Positions 28,861 through 38,036 of a stretch of 64,000 bases of DNA are shown piece by piece. Every line of letters begins with the position of its first letter. The stretch's first letter is position 1. The stretch is taken from contig NZ_JBGFSP010000003.1 in the NCBI RefSeq assembly GCF_041227145.1, positions 1 through 64,000 on the forward strand. Reading direction: 5' to 3'. Origin of the DNA: Bacteroides sp. AN502(2024) (GTDB lineage Bacteria > Bacteroidota > Bacteroidia > Bacteroidales > Bacteroidaceae). A program made the position numbers and the translations under genes. The notes beneath the pieces were generated by a model. That model was given only the letters and a program-made list of their open reading frames with translations, had not been told where the DNA came from and ran no database searches.

Positions 28861-30378
28861 TTACTGATGTTGCTCACGCAACAGGTCGTTCACTGTTTTT
28901 ACCGGGTTGAAGGTAGAAAGTGGCACTTCTACAAAGACGGTATTCCAGTCGCTCATCGCACCGTTCCACAAGCCGGGAAGTTCGAGAGCTTTCAGCTCTT
29001 TGCCATTCTTAGATTTGTAAGAGATGAAGCCGGTTGCTTTATCTACATATTTCACCAAGTCGAATTTGTGTCCCTTATAATCACGCACGGCGCATACGAG
29101 GTCCACCGGATTGAAGTGTGTGCCCTTTTCGAACATCTCTTTCTTAGCCGGATCGTTCATATCGATCTGCGAGCTTTCGAGGATTTGCAGGGAAATGGTT
29201 CCATCGCTATTGTAAGCAAGGAACGGACCGCCACCGGGTTCTCCTACGTTCTTCACCATTCCGCAGACACGCATCGGACGGTTGAACTTGTTTTTCAGAT
29301 AAATGGCGAGTACGGAATCTTCCAGATTTTTCGTTTCCGGATTCTTGCAGAAAAGTTTCTTTTGCAAGAACTGAAGCATTTCCATCATCTGGTCATGGGT
29401 ATATTTGCCGCTATCGAGCAAAGTGAGGTATTCGAAGACTTGTTTTTGCAAAGTCACGAGTACTCCGGCAATCAGTTTCTTATAAGTGACGGTGTCGGCT
29501 TTCAGCCTGTCGGGCACTACGTTGTCGATGTTCTTGATAAAGATGATATCTGCATCGAGGTCGTTCAGGTTCTCGATCAGGGCACCGTGACCACCGGGAC
29601 GGAACAGCAGTTTTCCATTGTCACGGAAAGGCTGGTTGTCCATGTTGGCGGCAATGGTGTCTGTACTCGGTTTCTGTTCAGAAAAGGTAATGTAGTAGTC
29701 CACTCCGTAGCGTTTGGAGAATTCGTCTGCTTTTTCGGCTACCAACTTCTTGAAAAGTTCGTGATGTTCGGTAGATACCGTGAAATGCACATTCACTTTA
29801 CCGCTCTTTCCGGCAGCATACATGGCTCCTTCGGCGAGATGTTCTTCCATCGGGGTACGTGAACTTTCGGGGTACTTATGGAATTTGAGCAGCCCTTTCG
29901 GCAATGCGCCATAATTCAGTCCGGCAGTATCGAGCAGGGCAGATACCACTGCTTTATAGTTGCCTTCTTCGATCAATTCGGAAATATCTTTTCCATCGAT
30001 ACGCTGGCAGGCTACATTCAGGTCGTCATAGAAAGCAAAATTTTTGATTCCGTTAAAGAATGCCTGTTCGAACTTGCTAGTCGGACAGTCATAGTCGGCA
30101 GACAGAAACTCGAATAGGTTCTTGAACATACGACTCGCTGCACCGGAAGCAGGCACGAACTTCACAATAGTCTTACCTGTGTTTGTATACGCGTCCCAAG
30201 CGTCCAGATAAGCCTTCTGTTCTTCTACATCGGGAGCCAATATTCCCTTTTCGATGGAAGCGGCCGCATCTAGTTTCAAAAAGGGGAAACCTGTCTGGAA
30301 GCAAGCCAATTGTTCTGCAATTTGCTCTTCCGTGATGCCTTTCTTGGCAAGCAACTCTTTGTCCTGTGTCGTTATCAT
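28861..30378 (-). CDS. DUF4301 family protein
   Basis: A 505-residue cytoplasmic protein matching what I know of the Bacteroidetes DUF4301 family from its opening (KELLAKKGITEEQIAEQLAC followed by FPFLKLDAAASIEKGI). A glycine-rich phosphate-binding-like segment VKFVPASGAASRMFKNLFEF and KLLFRPGGHGALIENLNDLDADIIFIKNIDN suggest a nucleotidyltransferase-like fold (inference). Its function is unknown. It is divergent from the relA-type gene and has a -7 box (TATTTTTG, 30405-30412, minus strand). Confidence 0.85.
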   Translation of the reverse strand: MITTQDKELLAKKGITEEQIAEQLACFQTGFPFLKLDAAASIEKGILAPDVEEQKAYLDAWDAYTNTGKTIVKFVPASGAASRMFKNLFEFLSADYDCPTSKFEQAFFNGIKNFAFYDDLNVACQRIDGKDISELIEEGNYKAVVSALLDTAGLNYGALPKGLLKFHKYPESSRTPMEEHLAEGAMYAAGKSGKVNVHFTVSTEHHELFKKLVAEKADEFSKRYGVDYYITFSEQKPSTDTIAANMDNQPFRDNGKLLFRPGGHGALIENLNDLDADIIFIKNIDNVVPDRLKADTVTYKKLIAGVLVTLQKQVFEYLTLLDSGKYTHDQMMEMLQFLQKKLFCKNPETKNLEDSVLAIYLKNKFNRPMRVCGMVKNVGEPGGGPFLAYNSDGTISLQILESSQIDMNDPAKKEMFEKGTHFNPVDLVCAVRDYKGHKFDLVKYVDKATGFISYKSKNGKELKALELPGLWNGAMSDWNTVFVEVPLSTFNPVKTVNDLLREQHQ

Positions 30379-30484
30379 ACTATCTAATTTTATTAATTGA
30401 TTCCCAAAAATACAAAATGTTATTCACTTCTTGCCGAATAACCGGGAAAAAAAGTAATTTTACATCGAATTAACAAGATTGAAT

Positions 30485-32701
30485 ATGGACGACTTTTTTA
30501 CATCGGAGGAAAAAAAGGAGCTTTTTTCACTCTACCGGCATTTGTTGCAATCTGCAGGAGATAGCATTTCCTGGAAGGATTGCTTAAAGTTAAAGAGGCA
30601 TCTTACCCAAGCAGCCGAGTGTAACGGCCTGCAACGCAATAATTTCGGGATGAATCCCGTCATCAGAGATTTACAAACGGCAGTGATCGTTGCCGAAGAA
30701 ATCGGAATGAAAGGTTCGTGCCTGACCGGTATCATGTTGCACGAAATCGTGAAGGGACACGCATTGTCTATCGACGAGGTGAAAGCCGAATATGGTGAAG
30801 ATGTGGCAAGTATCATCAAGGGATTGGTGAAAACGAACGAATTGTATGCGAAGAGTCCGGCCATCGAATCGGAAAACTTCCGTAATCTGCTGCTTTCTTT
30901 TGCGGAGGATATGCGTGTAATCCTGATTATGATTGCAGACCGCGTGAACGTGATGCGCCAAATCAAAGATACGGACAACGAAGAGGACCGGACCCAAGTG
31001 GCGAACGAGGCTGCATATCTGTATGCTCCGCTGGCGCATAAGCTGGGACTGTATAAGCTGAAATCGGAACTGGAGGATTTGTCTCTCAAATATACGCAGA
31101 AGGAAACGTATTATTTTATCAAAGATAAGCTGAACGAAACGAAGGCATCCCGTGACAAGTATATCGCCGCTTTTATCGAGCCGATCAAGAAGAAGGTGGC
31201 AGAAGCGGGACTGAAGTTTGACATCAAGGGGCGCACCAAGTCGATACACTCGATATGGAGCAAGATTCAGAAACAGAAGACCTCTTTTGAAGGGATTTAC
31301 GACTTGTTCGCTATCCGTATCATCCTCGATTCGGATCCGGAACCGGCCAAGGAGAAGCAGGTATGCTGGCAGGTTTATTCGATTGTAACGGATATGTATC
31401 AACCGAACCCGAAGCGTCTGCGCGACTGGCTCTCTATCCCGAAAAGTAACGGTTACGAGTCTTTGCACATCACCGTGATGGGACCGGAAGGGAAATGGGT
31501 GGAAGTGCAGATACGTACCCGCCGCATGGACGAGATCGCAGAACGCGGACTGGCAGCCCACTGGAGATATAAAGGCATCAAAGGTGAAACGGGTCTGGAT
31601 GAGTGGTTGACTTCTGTGCGCGAGGCATTGGAAAATGCAGACAACGACTCGATGAAAGTGATGGATCAGTTCAAGATGGATCTCTACGAGGATGAGGTGT
31701 TTGTTTTCACTCCCAAGGGCGACTTGTTCAAGCTCGCCAAAGGGGCTACAGTGCTCGATTTTGCGTTCCATATCCATAGCAAACTGGGATGCAAGTGTAT
31801 CGGTGCGAAAGTGAACGGCAAAAATGCACAGCTTAAACAGAAACTGAACAGTGGCGACCAAGTGGAAATCATGACTTCAAACACCCAGACCCCGAAACAG
31901 GACTGGCTGAACATTGTGACGACCTCCAAAGCGCGCACCAAGATAAGGCAGGCTCTCAAGGAGATAGTGGCACGTCAGCATGCTTTTGCCAAAGAGACGT
32001 TGGAACGGAAATTCAAGAACCGTAAGCTGGAATATGATGAAGCGACCATGATGCGCCTCATCAAGCGACTGGGATTCAAGAATGTGACGGAGTTCTATCA
32101 ACAGATCGCCGACGGTGGACTGGACGTTAACGAGATTCTGGATAAATATGTAGAGCAACAGAAACGGGACAGTGATACGCACGATGAAATTGTTTATCGC
32201 AGTGCCGAAGGGTATAACTTGCAAGCTACGCAGGAGGAAACGATGTCCAAGGAAGATATACTGGTGATCGACCAGAATCTGAAGGGGCTGGAATTCAAGT
32301 TGGCTAAATGTTGTAATCCGATTTATGGGGATGATGTGTTTGGGTTCGTTACGGTAAGCGGGGGTATCAAGATACACCGGACTGACTGTCCGAATGCCAG
32401 CCAGATGCGTGAACGTTTCGGTTACCGGATTGTGAAAGCTCGTTGGGCGGGAAAATCGATAGGTACGCAGTATCCTATCACGCTGCGGGTGGTAGGGCAT
32501 GATGATATTGGTATCGTGACTAATATCACTTCTATCATCTCAAAAGAGAATGGCATCACACTACGCTCCATCGGAATCGACTCGCACGACGGTCTGTTCT
32601 CCGGAACGCTGACGGTCATGGTGGGTGATACGGGACGTTTGGAGGCTCTTATCAAGAAATTACGTACTATAAAAGGAGTAAAACAAGTTAGCCGGAATTA
32701 A
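30485..32701 (+). CDS. RelA/SpoT family (p)ppGpp synthetase with degenerate hydrolase domain
   Basis: Long RSH stringent-response enzyme of 738 residues. In the N-terminal HD region the usual LLHDVVED is LHEIVKG (residues 85-91) and the first metal histidine is not seen, so hydrolase activity is probably lost. The DMRVILIMIADRVNVMR helix remains. The synthetase domain is intact: GRTKSIHSIWSKIQKQK, FEGIYDLFAIRIIL, IPKSNGYESLHITV and VEVQIRTRRMDEIAERGLAAHWRYK. TGS (DEVFVFTPKGDLFKLAKGATVLDFAF) and C-terminal ACT regions follow. The ATG at 30485 is preferred to the TTG at 30479. It probably acts as the ppGpp-making partner of a bifunctional enzyme encoded elsewhere. Confidence 0.93.
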   Translation: MDDFFTSEEKKELFSLYRHLLQSAGDSISWKDCLKLKRHLTQAAECNGLQRNNFGMNPVIRDLQTAVIVAEEIGMKGSCLTGIMLHEIVKGHALSIDEVKAEYGEDVASIIKGLVKTNELYAKSPAIESENFRNLLLSFAEDMRVILIMIADRVNVMRQIKDTDNEEDRTQVANEAAYLYAPLAHKLGLYKLKSELEDLSLKYTQKETYYFIKDKLNETKASRDKYIAAFIEPIKKKVAEAGLKFDIKGRTKSIHSIWSKIQKQKTSFEGIYDLFAIRIILDSDPEPAKEKQVCWQVYSIVTDMYQPNPKRLRDWLSIPKSNGYESLHITVMGPEGKWVEVQIRTRRMDEIAERGLAAHWRYKGIKGETGLDEWLTSVREALENADNDSMKVMDQFKMDLYEDEVFVFTPKGDLFKLAKGATVLDFAFHIHSKLGCKCIGAKVNGKNAQLKQKLNSGDQVEIMTSNTQTPKQDWLNIVTTSKARTKIRQALKEIVARQHAFAKETLERKFKNRKLEYDEATMMRLIKRLGFKNVTEFYQQIADGGLDVNEILDKYVEQQKRDSDTHDEIVYRSAEGYNLQATQEETMSKEDILVIDQNLKGLEFKLAKCCNPIYGDDVFGFVTVSGGIKIHRTDCPNASQMRERFGYRIVKARWAGKSIGTQYPITLRVVGHDDIGIVTNITSIISKENGITLRSIGIDSHDGLFSGTLTVMVGDTGRLEALIKKLRTIKGVKQVSRN

Positions 32702-32709
32702 TTCCGGCT
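32690..32709. terminator. Perfect 20-bp palindrome between convergent genes
   Basis: AGCCGGAATTAATTCCGGCT overlaps the stop codon of the (p)ppGpp synthetase gene and lies just before the stop of the convergent MFS gene. It could fold in either transcript; the T-rich tail is weak on both sides. Confidence 0.5.
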
Positions 32710-32715
32710 ATTCTC

Positions 32716-33873
32716 CTATCTTACTTTCTTCTTTATATAATAAGGGTAAGTAATCAATACAAAAAAGAGTAAGGCGATTGATGCTACGATTTGTCCTGTA
32801 TGAAGCATTTTGTCAGTATCCAGTTCCATGTAGCAGGCGGTAGCGATACCCAAAGAAATGCCGACTTCGGTTGCCAGTAGATGTGTGGTGTTGGCTGTTC
32901 CGCGTTGGCAATGGTGGGATAGCTTTACGAACATCACCAGAAATTCCGGCAGGATAAGGCCTAACCCCAATCCTAAGAGTACGGAAGAAATACCCATCGA
33001 TATGTTTGTATTCAATAAAGATACGGCAACTATTTCCAATCCAATTCCCATAATGACCAGTCGCGAGTTTTTCTCTTTCAAGAAAAACAGACGTGCAAAG
33101 AACAGGGAAATAATATATCCGACCACTATCCCTACAAAAAACGGTACGGGGATTCTCCTGTCACCAAGTACGGAATCATTTAGAAAAGGGTGTACCAACG
33201 AAATCAGTAAGCCCGGAACGAAGGTTATCAGAATCAGATTGACAGCAGGAACCCATCCACGAAGCAGTAAAAAACGGTCGAAAGAATAGAGTTTGGTGAC
33301 AATCGGTGCACGGAAAGGCACATATACTCCCGACAACACGAGGATTCCTGCTACTCCCGTTACAACAGATACTGTGAGCAGGTTTTGGAATGAGTGACTT
33401 TGATATAACCATACTCCGAGGATAATACCTACGATCATTCCCAAGCGTGCTGTCCATGAAAAACTGACGTTTCCCGCACTGCGCAGTGTGGAGTTAGTGA
33501 TGTCGATAGCCAATGTGATGCCGGCTGTAGTGCCTATACCAAAGGCGAGACCCTGCACAGTACTCAACAGAATCAGTTCTGTGAGGTTTGTCACAAAAGC
33601 ATATCCGATTGTTGCCACTACCATCAGGGCGGCAGCAAACATACATACGTATTTACGCTTGTATGCATCTACCAGATAGGCATGAAAAGGACCGATGAGC
33701 AACATCCCCAAGGTTAAAAAGAGAAAAATGCCCCCTGTCTGTGCAACCGGCACTCCGAGACGGTCACACATCTCAACCGAAAGCACCGGAAACAACAGAT
33801 ACAAGGATATAAACAACAGCAAATTAGCCACACATATCCGTATAAAATGAACTGTCCATAATTTAACTGCCAT
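32716..33873 (-). CDS. MFS transporter
   Basis: A 385-residue major facilitator protein with about twelve membrane helices. The start is the ATG at 33873. The loop between helices 2 and 3 reads GPFHAYLVDAYKRKYV, a version of the family's GxxxDRxGRR motif. The substrate is unknown. It is separated from panB by 11 bases and lies downstream of it on the same strand, so panB and this gene may share a transcript, although a metabolic link is not evident. Confidence 0.88.
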   Translation of the reverse strand: MAVKLWTVHFIRICVANLLLFISLYLLFPVLSVEMCDRLGVPVAQTGGIFLFLTLGMLLIGPFHAYLVDAYKRKYVCMFAAALMVVATIGYAFVTNLTELILLSTVQGLAFGIGTTAGITLAIDITNSTLRSAGNVSFSWTARLGMIVGIILGVWLYQSHSFQNLLTVSVVTGVAGILVLSGVYVPFRAPIVTKLYSFDRFLLLRGWVPAVNLILITFVPGLLISLVHPFLNDSVLGDRRIPVPFFVGIVVGYIISLFFARLFFLKEKNSRLVIMGIGLEIVAVSLLNTNISMGISSVLLGLGLGLILPEFLVMFVKLSHHCQRGTANTTHLLATEVGISLGIATACYMELDTDKMLHTGQIVASIALLFFVLITYPYYIKKKVR

Positions 33874-33884
33874 ATACAATATAT

Positions 33885-34706
33885 TTAATACTGTTCCTTC
33901 TCGTTAGGGAAATAACAATTCTTCACGTCAGAAACGTAACTGCTGATTGCATCGGTCATCACCGTGTACAAATCAGCATAACGACGCAAGAAACGCGGAC
34001 GGAATCCGTTATTCATGCCCAGCATATCCTGAATCACCAATACCTGACCGTCTACGTGTCCGCCGGCACCGATACCGATAATAGGTATAGTCAGCTCGGA
34101 AGCTACACGTTCGGCAAGAGTGGCGGGAATCTTTTCGAGTACAATGGCAAAACAGCCTGCTTCCTCCAGCAAATGAGCGTCGCGAATCAGTTTACTGGCT
34201 TCGGCATCGTCCTTGGCACGCACGGTATAGGTACCGTATTTATTGATGGATTGGGGCATGAGTCCCAAATGTCCCATTACCGGAATACCGGCACATACGA
34301 TGCGTTTCACCGTATCTATGATTTCTTCACCGCCTTCGAGCTTCAATGCGTCAGCGTGGCTTTCTTTCATAATGCGGATAGCGGAAGCAAGTCCTTCCAT
34401 TTCGTTGCCCTGATAAGAGCCGAAAGGCATATCAACTACCACCATTGCACGCTTTACACCACGTACTACGGATTTAGCATGATAAATCATTTGGTCGAGG
34501 GTGATAGGCAATGTAGTAACATTACCAGCCATTACGTTAGAAGCAGAATCGCCTACCAGAATCACATCCATTCCCGCACCATCTACAATCTGGGCCATTG
34601 TGTAGTCATATGCAGTCAACATAGATATTTTTTCGCCTCTCTGTTTCATTTCGATCAAGCGATGAGTAGTCACCTTTCTTGCGTCATCTGAGATATAACC
34701 AGCCAT
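33885..34706 (-). CDS. panB: 3-methyl-2-oxobutanoate hydroxymethyltransferase
   Basis: Makes ketopantoate from alpha-ketoisovalerate and methylene-tetrahydrofolate in pantothenate synthesis. It is 273 residues, the usual length. The motifs [50 protein letters not shown] and [25 protein letters not shown] are present; the metal-binding Asp/Glu positions lie in GDS, DMPF and LEKIP. A -7 box (TAACTTTG) lies about 67 bases upstream. Confidence 0.97.
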   Translation of the reverse strand: MAGYISDDARKVTTHRLIEMKQRGEKISMLTAYDYTMAQIVDGAGMDVILVGDSASNVMAGNVTTLPITLDQMIYHAKSVVRGVKRAMVVVDMPFGSYQGNEMEGLASAIRIMKESHADALKLEGGEEIIDTVKRIVCAGIPVMGHLGLMPQSINKYGTYTVRAKDDAEASKLIRDAHLLEEAGCFAIVLEKIPATLAERVASELTIPIIGIGAGGHVDGQVLVIQDMLGMNNGFRPRFLRRYADLYTVMTDAISSYVSDVKNCYFPNEKEQY

Positions 34707-34772
34707 GTCTTTTTAAATTAAATATTAAATATTAAAAATGAATGCGGCGCCGAACGCCTTCAAAAATTGCGG

Positions 34773-34780
34773 CAAAGTTA
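34773..34780 (-). promoter_or_regulatory. -7 box of the panB promoter
   Basis: TAACTTTG on the minus strand, an exact TAnnTTTG match, placed between the terminator of the upstream gene and panB. Confidence 0.6.
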
Positions 34781-34816
34781 TAACATTTAATTCATAACAG
34801 AGAAGGAAAAACAAAA

Positions 34817-34866
34817 AATCCTTCCAAACGCTTCGCTTAGATAACTGGGAGGCGTTTGGAAGGATT
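34817..34866 (-). terminator. Rho-independent terminator of the HAD gene
   Basis: A perfect 15-bp stem (AATCCTTCCAAACGC with GCGTTTGGAAGGATT) is followed on the minus strand by a T run (TTTTTTG). It lies 23 bases after the stop of the HAD phosphatase gene and insulates panB. Confidence 0.85.
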
Positions 34867-34889
34867 CTATGAAATATGATAAAAGTCCC

Positions 34890-35537
34890 TTAACGATGTA
34901 AGGTCAGGAGCTTGTCGTATGTCATTTCGGTAAAGTCACCTATAATATAATGTGCTTTTCCGGTGATAGCTTCACGGGAGTTAGTAGTGGCAAGTCCAAT
35001 CACAGTTGCCCCGGATGTCATACCGGCTTGCAGACCGTGGAAAGAATCTTCAAAGACATAAGTGTTTTCAGGAGTCGCTTCAGCTATTTCCATACCCAGA
35101 AGAAAACAGTCGGGAGCAGGTTTTGAATGAGCAAACATTTCTCCGGTCAGAATACGGTCTACCATTCCTTTAAATTCAGGATGGGCATTGTAGACGTTTG
35201 CCATCTTCTCTTCATTAGAGCTGGTGACTACGGCTATCTTTGCACCGTTCCGGCGAAGATCAGCGATAAAGGCTTCCACTCCAGGGATATATTCGTAGGA
35301 CATCTTTTTCTCATAAACATTAAGTTCAGCGGTTATTTCGGTCTGTGCTTCAGGTTTATCCGAAAAATACTTTTCATAGATTTGTGACAGTGTCTGTCCT
35401 TTGATCCGGTGTCCGAAATTTTCTTCATTCAGATATTTCCTTCCTTGCTCGTCCCAGAAAACGGTATACTGAGTTTCTGTATCCATAATGACACCGTCAA
35501 AGTCGAAAAGTGCCGCAATTGTTTTCGTTGTATTCAT
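34890..35537 (-). CDS. HAD family sugar phosphatase or beta-phosphoglucomutase-like
   Basis: A 215-residue haloacid dehalogenase-type hydrolase with a cap domain. Motif I is DFDGVIMDTE (residues 12-21), motif II is VVTSSNEEK, the lysine is in HSKPAPDCF and motif IV is VFEDSFHGLQAG. This arrangement is shared by beta-phosphoglucomutases and small sugar phosphatases; the phosphatase role is more likely without a neighbouring phosphorylase. It is monocistronic, with a strong terminator. Confidence 0.88.
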   Translation of the reverse strand: MNTTKTIAALFDFDGVIMDTETQYTVFWDEQGRKYLNEENFGHRIKGQTLSQIYEKYFSDKPEAQTEITAELNVYEKKMSYEYIPGVEAFIADLRRNGAKIAVVTSSNEEKMANVYNAHPEFKGMVDRILTGEMFAHSKPAPDCFLLGMEIAEATPENTYVFEDSFHGLQAGMTSGATVIGLATTNSREAITGKAHYIIGDFTEMTYDKLLTLHR

Positions 35538-35625
35538 ATTAAATTTTCTTTTTACCTAAACGTTAAACCTTGTGTATCTACTACTGCAAAGTTCCGAATA
35601 ATCATCGAATCAGGCAAATAATTCG

Positions 35626-35633
35626 TACCTTTG
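35626..35633 (+). promoter_or_regulatory. -7 box of the MATE gene
   Basis: TACCTTTG, a perfect TAnnTTTG match, 53 bases before the start codon. No clear TTTG at -33. Confidence 0.55.
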
Positions 35634-35686
35634 CAAAGCTAAAAAAAACGTAACATACGTTTTTATCCAACAAAATATACTGGCAC

Positions 35687-37048
35687 ATGAGCAAGAACGA
35701 CCCGCACATCTTAGGTAAAGAAGTTATCGGCAAATTGCTGTTACAATATTCCATTCCGGCGATTATCGGAATGACAATTACTTCCATTTATAATATTATT
35801 GACAGTATCTTCATCGGGCATGGCGTAGGTCCGATGGCCATTGCCGGACTGGCAATCAGTTTTCCACTGATGAATCTTGTGGTCGCTTTCGGCACATTGG
35901 TATCAGCGGGTGGTTCTACCCTTGTTTCTATCCGTCTGGGACAAAAAGATATGAAAGGAGCTACGGAAATCTTGTCACACACATTAATGCTCTGTATCAT
36001 CAATTCGTTCTTCTTTGGCATATTGTCTTTTATCTTTCTGGATGATATCTTGGTTTTCTTCGGAGCCAGTAACGAGACGCTCCCTTATGCACGAAGCTTT
36101 ATGCAGGTAATCTTGCTGGGTACTCCTATCGCTTACACGATGATCGGACTAAACAACGTAATGCGTGCTACCGGATATCCGAAGAAGGCTATGCTTACCT
36201 CGATGGTAACGGTGGTGGCCAACATGATCCTCGCTCCTATCTTTATCTTCCATTTCGGATGGGGAATGAGGGGGGCTGCCATGGCAACGGTGATTTCGCA
36301 GTTGATCGGTATGGTGTGGGTAGTGAGTCATTTCGTCAAAAAAGATAGTACGGTACATTTTGAAGGGAATATCTGGAAGGTGAAACGGAGGATTATAGAG
36401 AGTATCTTCGCCATCGGTATGTCTCCATTCCTGATGAATATCTGTGCTTGCGCTATCGTTATCGTTATCAATAACAGCCTGCAAAACTACGGAGGTGATA
36501 TGGCAATTGGTGCTTATGGTATTATCAACCGGTTGCTGACGCTTTATGTAATGATTGTGTTAGGCCTGACTATGGGTATGCAGCCAATCGTCGGTTACAA
36601 CTTCGGAGCACATAAGATAGACCGCGTGAAACAAACGCTGCGATTGGGGGTTATCTCCGGTGTAGTGATTACCAGCAGCGGATTCGTAATTTGCGAATTC
36701 TTCCCTCATGCAGTATCAGCTCTTTTCACCGACAGTGATGAATTGATTGATCTGGCCGTAGGCGGCATCCGGTTGGCTGTATTGATGTTCCCGTTTGTTG
36801 GCGCACAGATTGTAATCGGTAACTTCTTCCAAAGCATCGGCAAAGCAAAAGTAAGTATTTTCCTTTCACTGACACGACAATTACTTTACCTTTTGCCCTG
36901 CTTATTACTCTTCCCCAATTGGTGGGGATTGAAAGGTGTCTGGATCAGTATGCCGGTATCGGATGCACTGGCGTTTATTACAGCAGTCTTCAGCTTGATG
37001 ATCTACATTAAGAAAGTATCCAACCAACATATAATAGTAGCAGAATAA
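35687..37048 (+). CDS. MATE family efflux transporter
   Basis: A 453-residue multidrug/oligosaccharide-lipid/polysaccharide flippase-family transporter with twelve membrane helices. The N-terminal half has YSIPAIIGMTITSIYNIIDSIFIGHGVGPMAIAGLAISFP, the C-terminal half GLTMGMQPIVGYNFGAHKIDRVKQTLRLG, both MATE signatures. Export of cationic compounds with sodium or protons is the usual role. It is divergent from the HAD gene and monocistronic. Confidence 0.93.
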   Translation: MSKNDPHILGKEVIGKLLLQYSIPAIIGMTITSIYNIIDSIFIGHGVGPMAIAGLAISFPLMNLVVAFGTLVSAGGSTLVSIRLGQKDMKGATEILSHTLMLCIINSFFFGILSFIFLDDILVFFGASNETLPYARSFMQVILLGTPIAYTMIGLNNVMRATGYPKKAMLTSMVTVVANMILAPIFIFHFGWGMRGAAMATVISQLIGMVWVVSHFVKKDSTVHFEGNIWKVKRRIIESIFAIGMSPFLMNICACAIVIVINNSLQNYGGDMAIGAYGIINRLLTLYVMIVLGLTMGMQPIVGYNFGAHKIDRVKQTLRLGVISGVVITSSGFVICEFFPHAVSALFTDSDELIDLAVGGIRLAVLMFPFVGAQIVIGNFFQSIGKAKVSIFLSLTRQLLYLLPCLLLFPNWWGLKGVWISMPVSDALAFITAVFSLMIYIKKVSNQHIIVAE

Positions 37049-37171
37049 AGTATCTGCCCTGCAAAACGAGAAACCGATGAACCTTCAGTGGGAAATAGTT
37101 AAGTAGACAAAGCTGTTACTATTCAAATTACCAGATTTATTGTTCAATCATCCCGCATTCCTGCTCCAGCC

Positions 37172-37202
37172 ATTGTTATTCCCGAAGAAAACTCTATCTT
37201 TG
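37172..37202 (+). promoter_or_regulatory. Promoter of the metallophosphoesterase gene pair
   Basis: ATTG at 37172-37175, 19 bases, then TATCTTTG at 37195-37202. The -7 box is perfect and the -33 has one change from TTTG. The -7 box lies inside a small inverted repeat (AAAACTCT/AGAGTTTT). Confidence 0.65.
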
Positions 37203-37232
37203 TCGAGAGTTTTCTAAATTACATTAGTTAAT

Positions 37233-38036
37233 ATGATGAGAAAAAGTTTACATGCACTCTTGTCGTGCTTTTTACTTTCGGGATGTGATATGATAGATTA
37301 CCATCCATACGATGTCCGTATCAGCGGTGAAACAGAAGTCAATGCACATAATATTGAAAGAATAGAGTCGAACTGCAAGGATAAGACCACCATACGCTTT
37401 GCGACAATGGGCGACTCACAACGCTGGTACGATGAAACAGAGGACTTTGTAAAAGCGATCAATAAAAGAAATGACATCGACTTCGTTATTCACGGAGGAG
37501 ATATGAGTGATTTCGGGCTAACCAAGGAATTCCTTTGGCAAAGAGATATCATGAACGGACTCAAAATTCCATATGTGGTCCTTATCGGAAATCACGACTG
37601 CCTGGGTACCGGAGAAAAAACATACGAGGCCGTATTCGGTCCTACCAACTTTTCTTTCATCGCAGGTAATGTGAAATTTATCTGCCTGAACACTAATGCA
37701 CTGGAGTATGACTACTCCGAGCCTGTACCGGACTTTACCTTTATGGAACAGGAACTTACGGACCGGCAGGATGAATTCGATAAAACGGTCATTAGTATGC
37801 ATGCCTGCCCTTACACGGATGTATTCAATAATAATGTGATTAAAGTATTCCAGTATTATGTCAAACAATACCCGGGAATACTGTTTTGCACAGCCGCCCA
37901 CACGCATCACTTTCGGGATGACGTGATTTTTGATGATGGGATACATTATGTTACCAGTGATTGTATGGATCTCCGTACTTACCTGGTATTTACAATAACT
38001 CCGGAAAAATATGAATATGAACTGGTTAAATACTAA
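37233..38036 (+). CDS. Lipoprotein metallophosphoesterase
   Basis: Calcineurin-like phosphoesterase of 267 residues, exported: the signal ends in LLSGCDMI, a lipobox. The metal ligands are visible in order: GDSQRW (Asp), IHGGDMSD, LIGNHDCLG, a histidine in SMHACPY and AAHTHHF. The substrate may be a phosphodiester or phosphomonoester in the periplasm or on the cell surface; it cannot be named. Its 3' end overlaps the next gene by 26 bases. Confidence 0.9.
   Translation: MMRKSLHALLSCFLLSGCDMIDYHPYDVRISGETEVNAHNIERIESNCKDKTTIRFATMGDSQRWYDETEDFVKAINKRNDIDFVIHGGDMSDFGLTKEFLWQRDIMNGLKIPYVVLIGNHDCLGTGEKTYEAVFGPTNFSFIAGNVKFICLNTNALEYDYSEPVPDFTFMEQELTDRQDEFDKTVISMHACPYTDVFNNNVIKVFQYYVKQYPGILFCTAAHTHHFRDDVIFDDGIHYVTSDCMDLRTYLVFTITPEKYEYELVKY

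Noticed and set aside
28867..29862. A 331-codon open frame on the plus strand opposite the DUF4301 gene.
   Set aside because: Antisense to a complete, recognised gene; low-complexity hydrophobic composition and no ribosome site.
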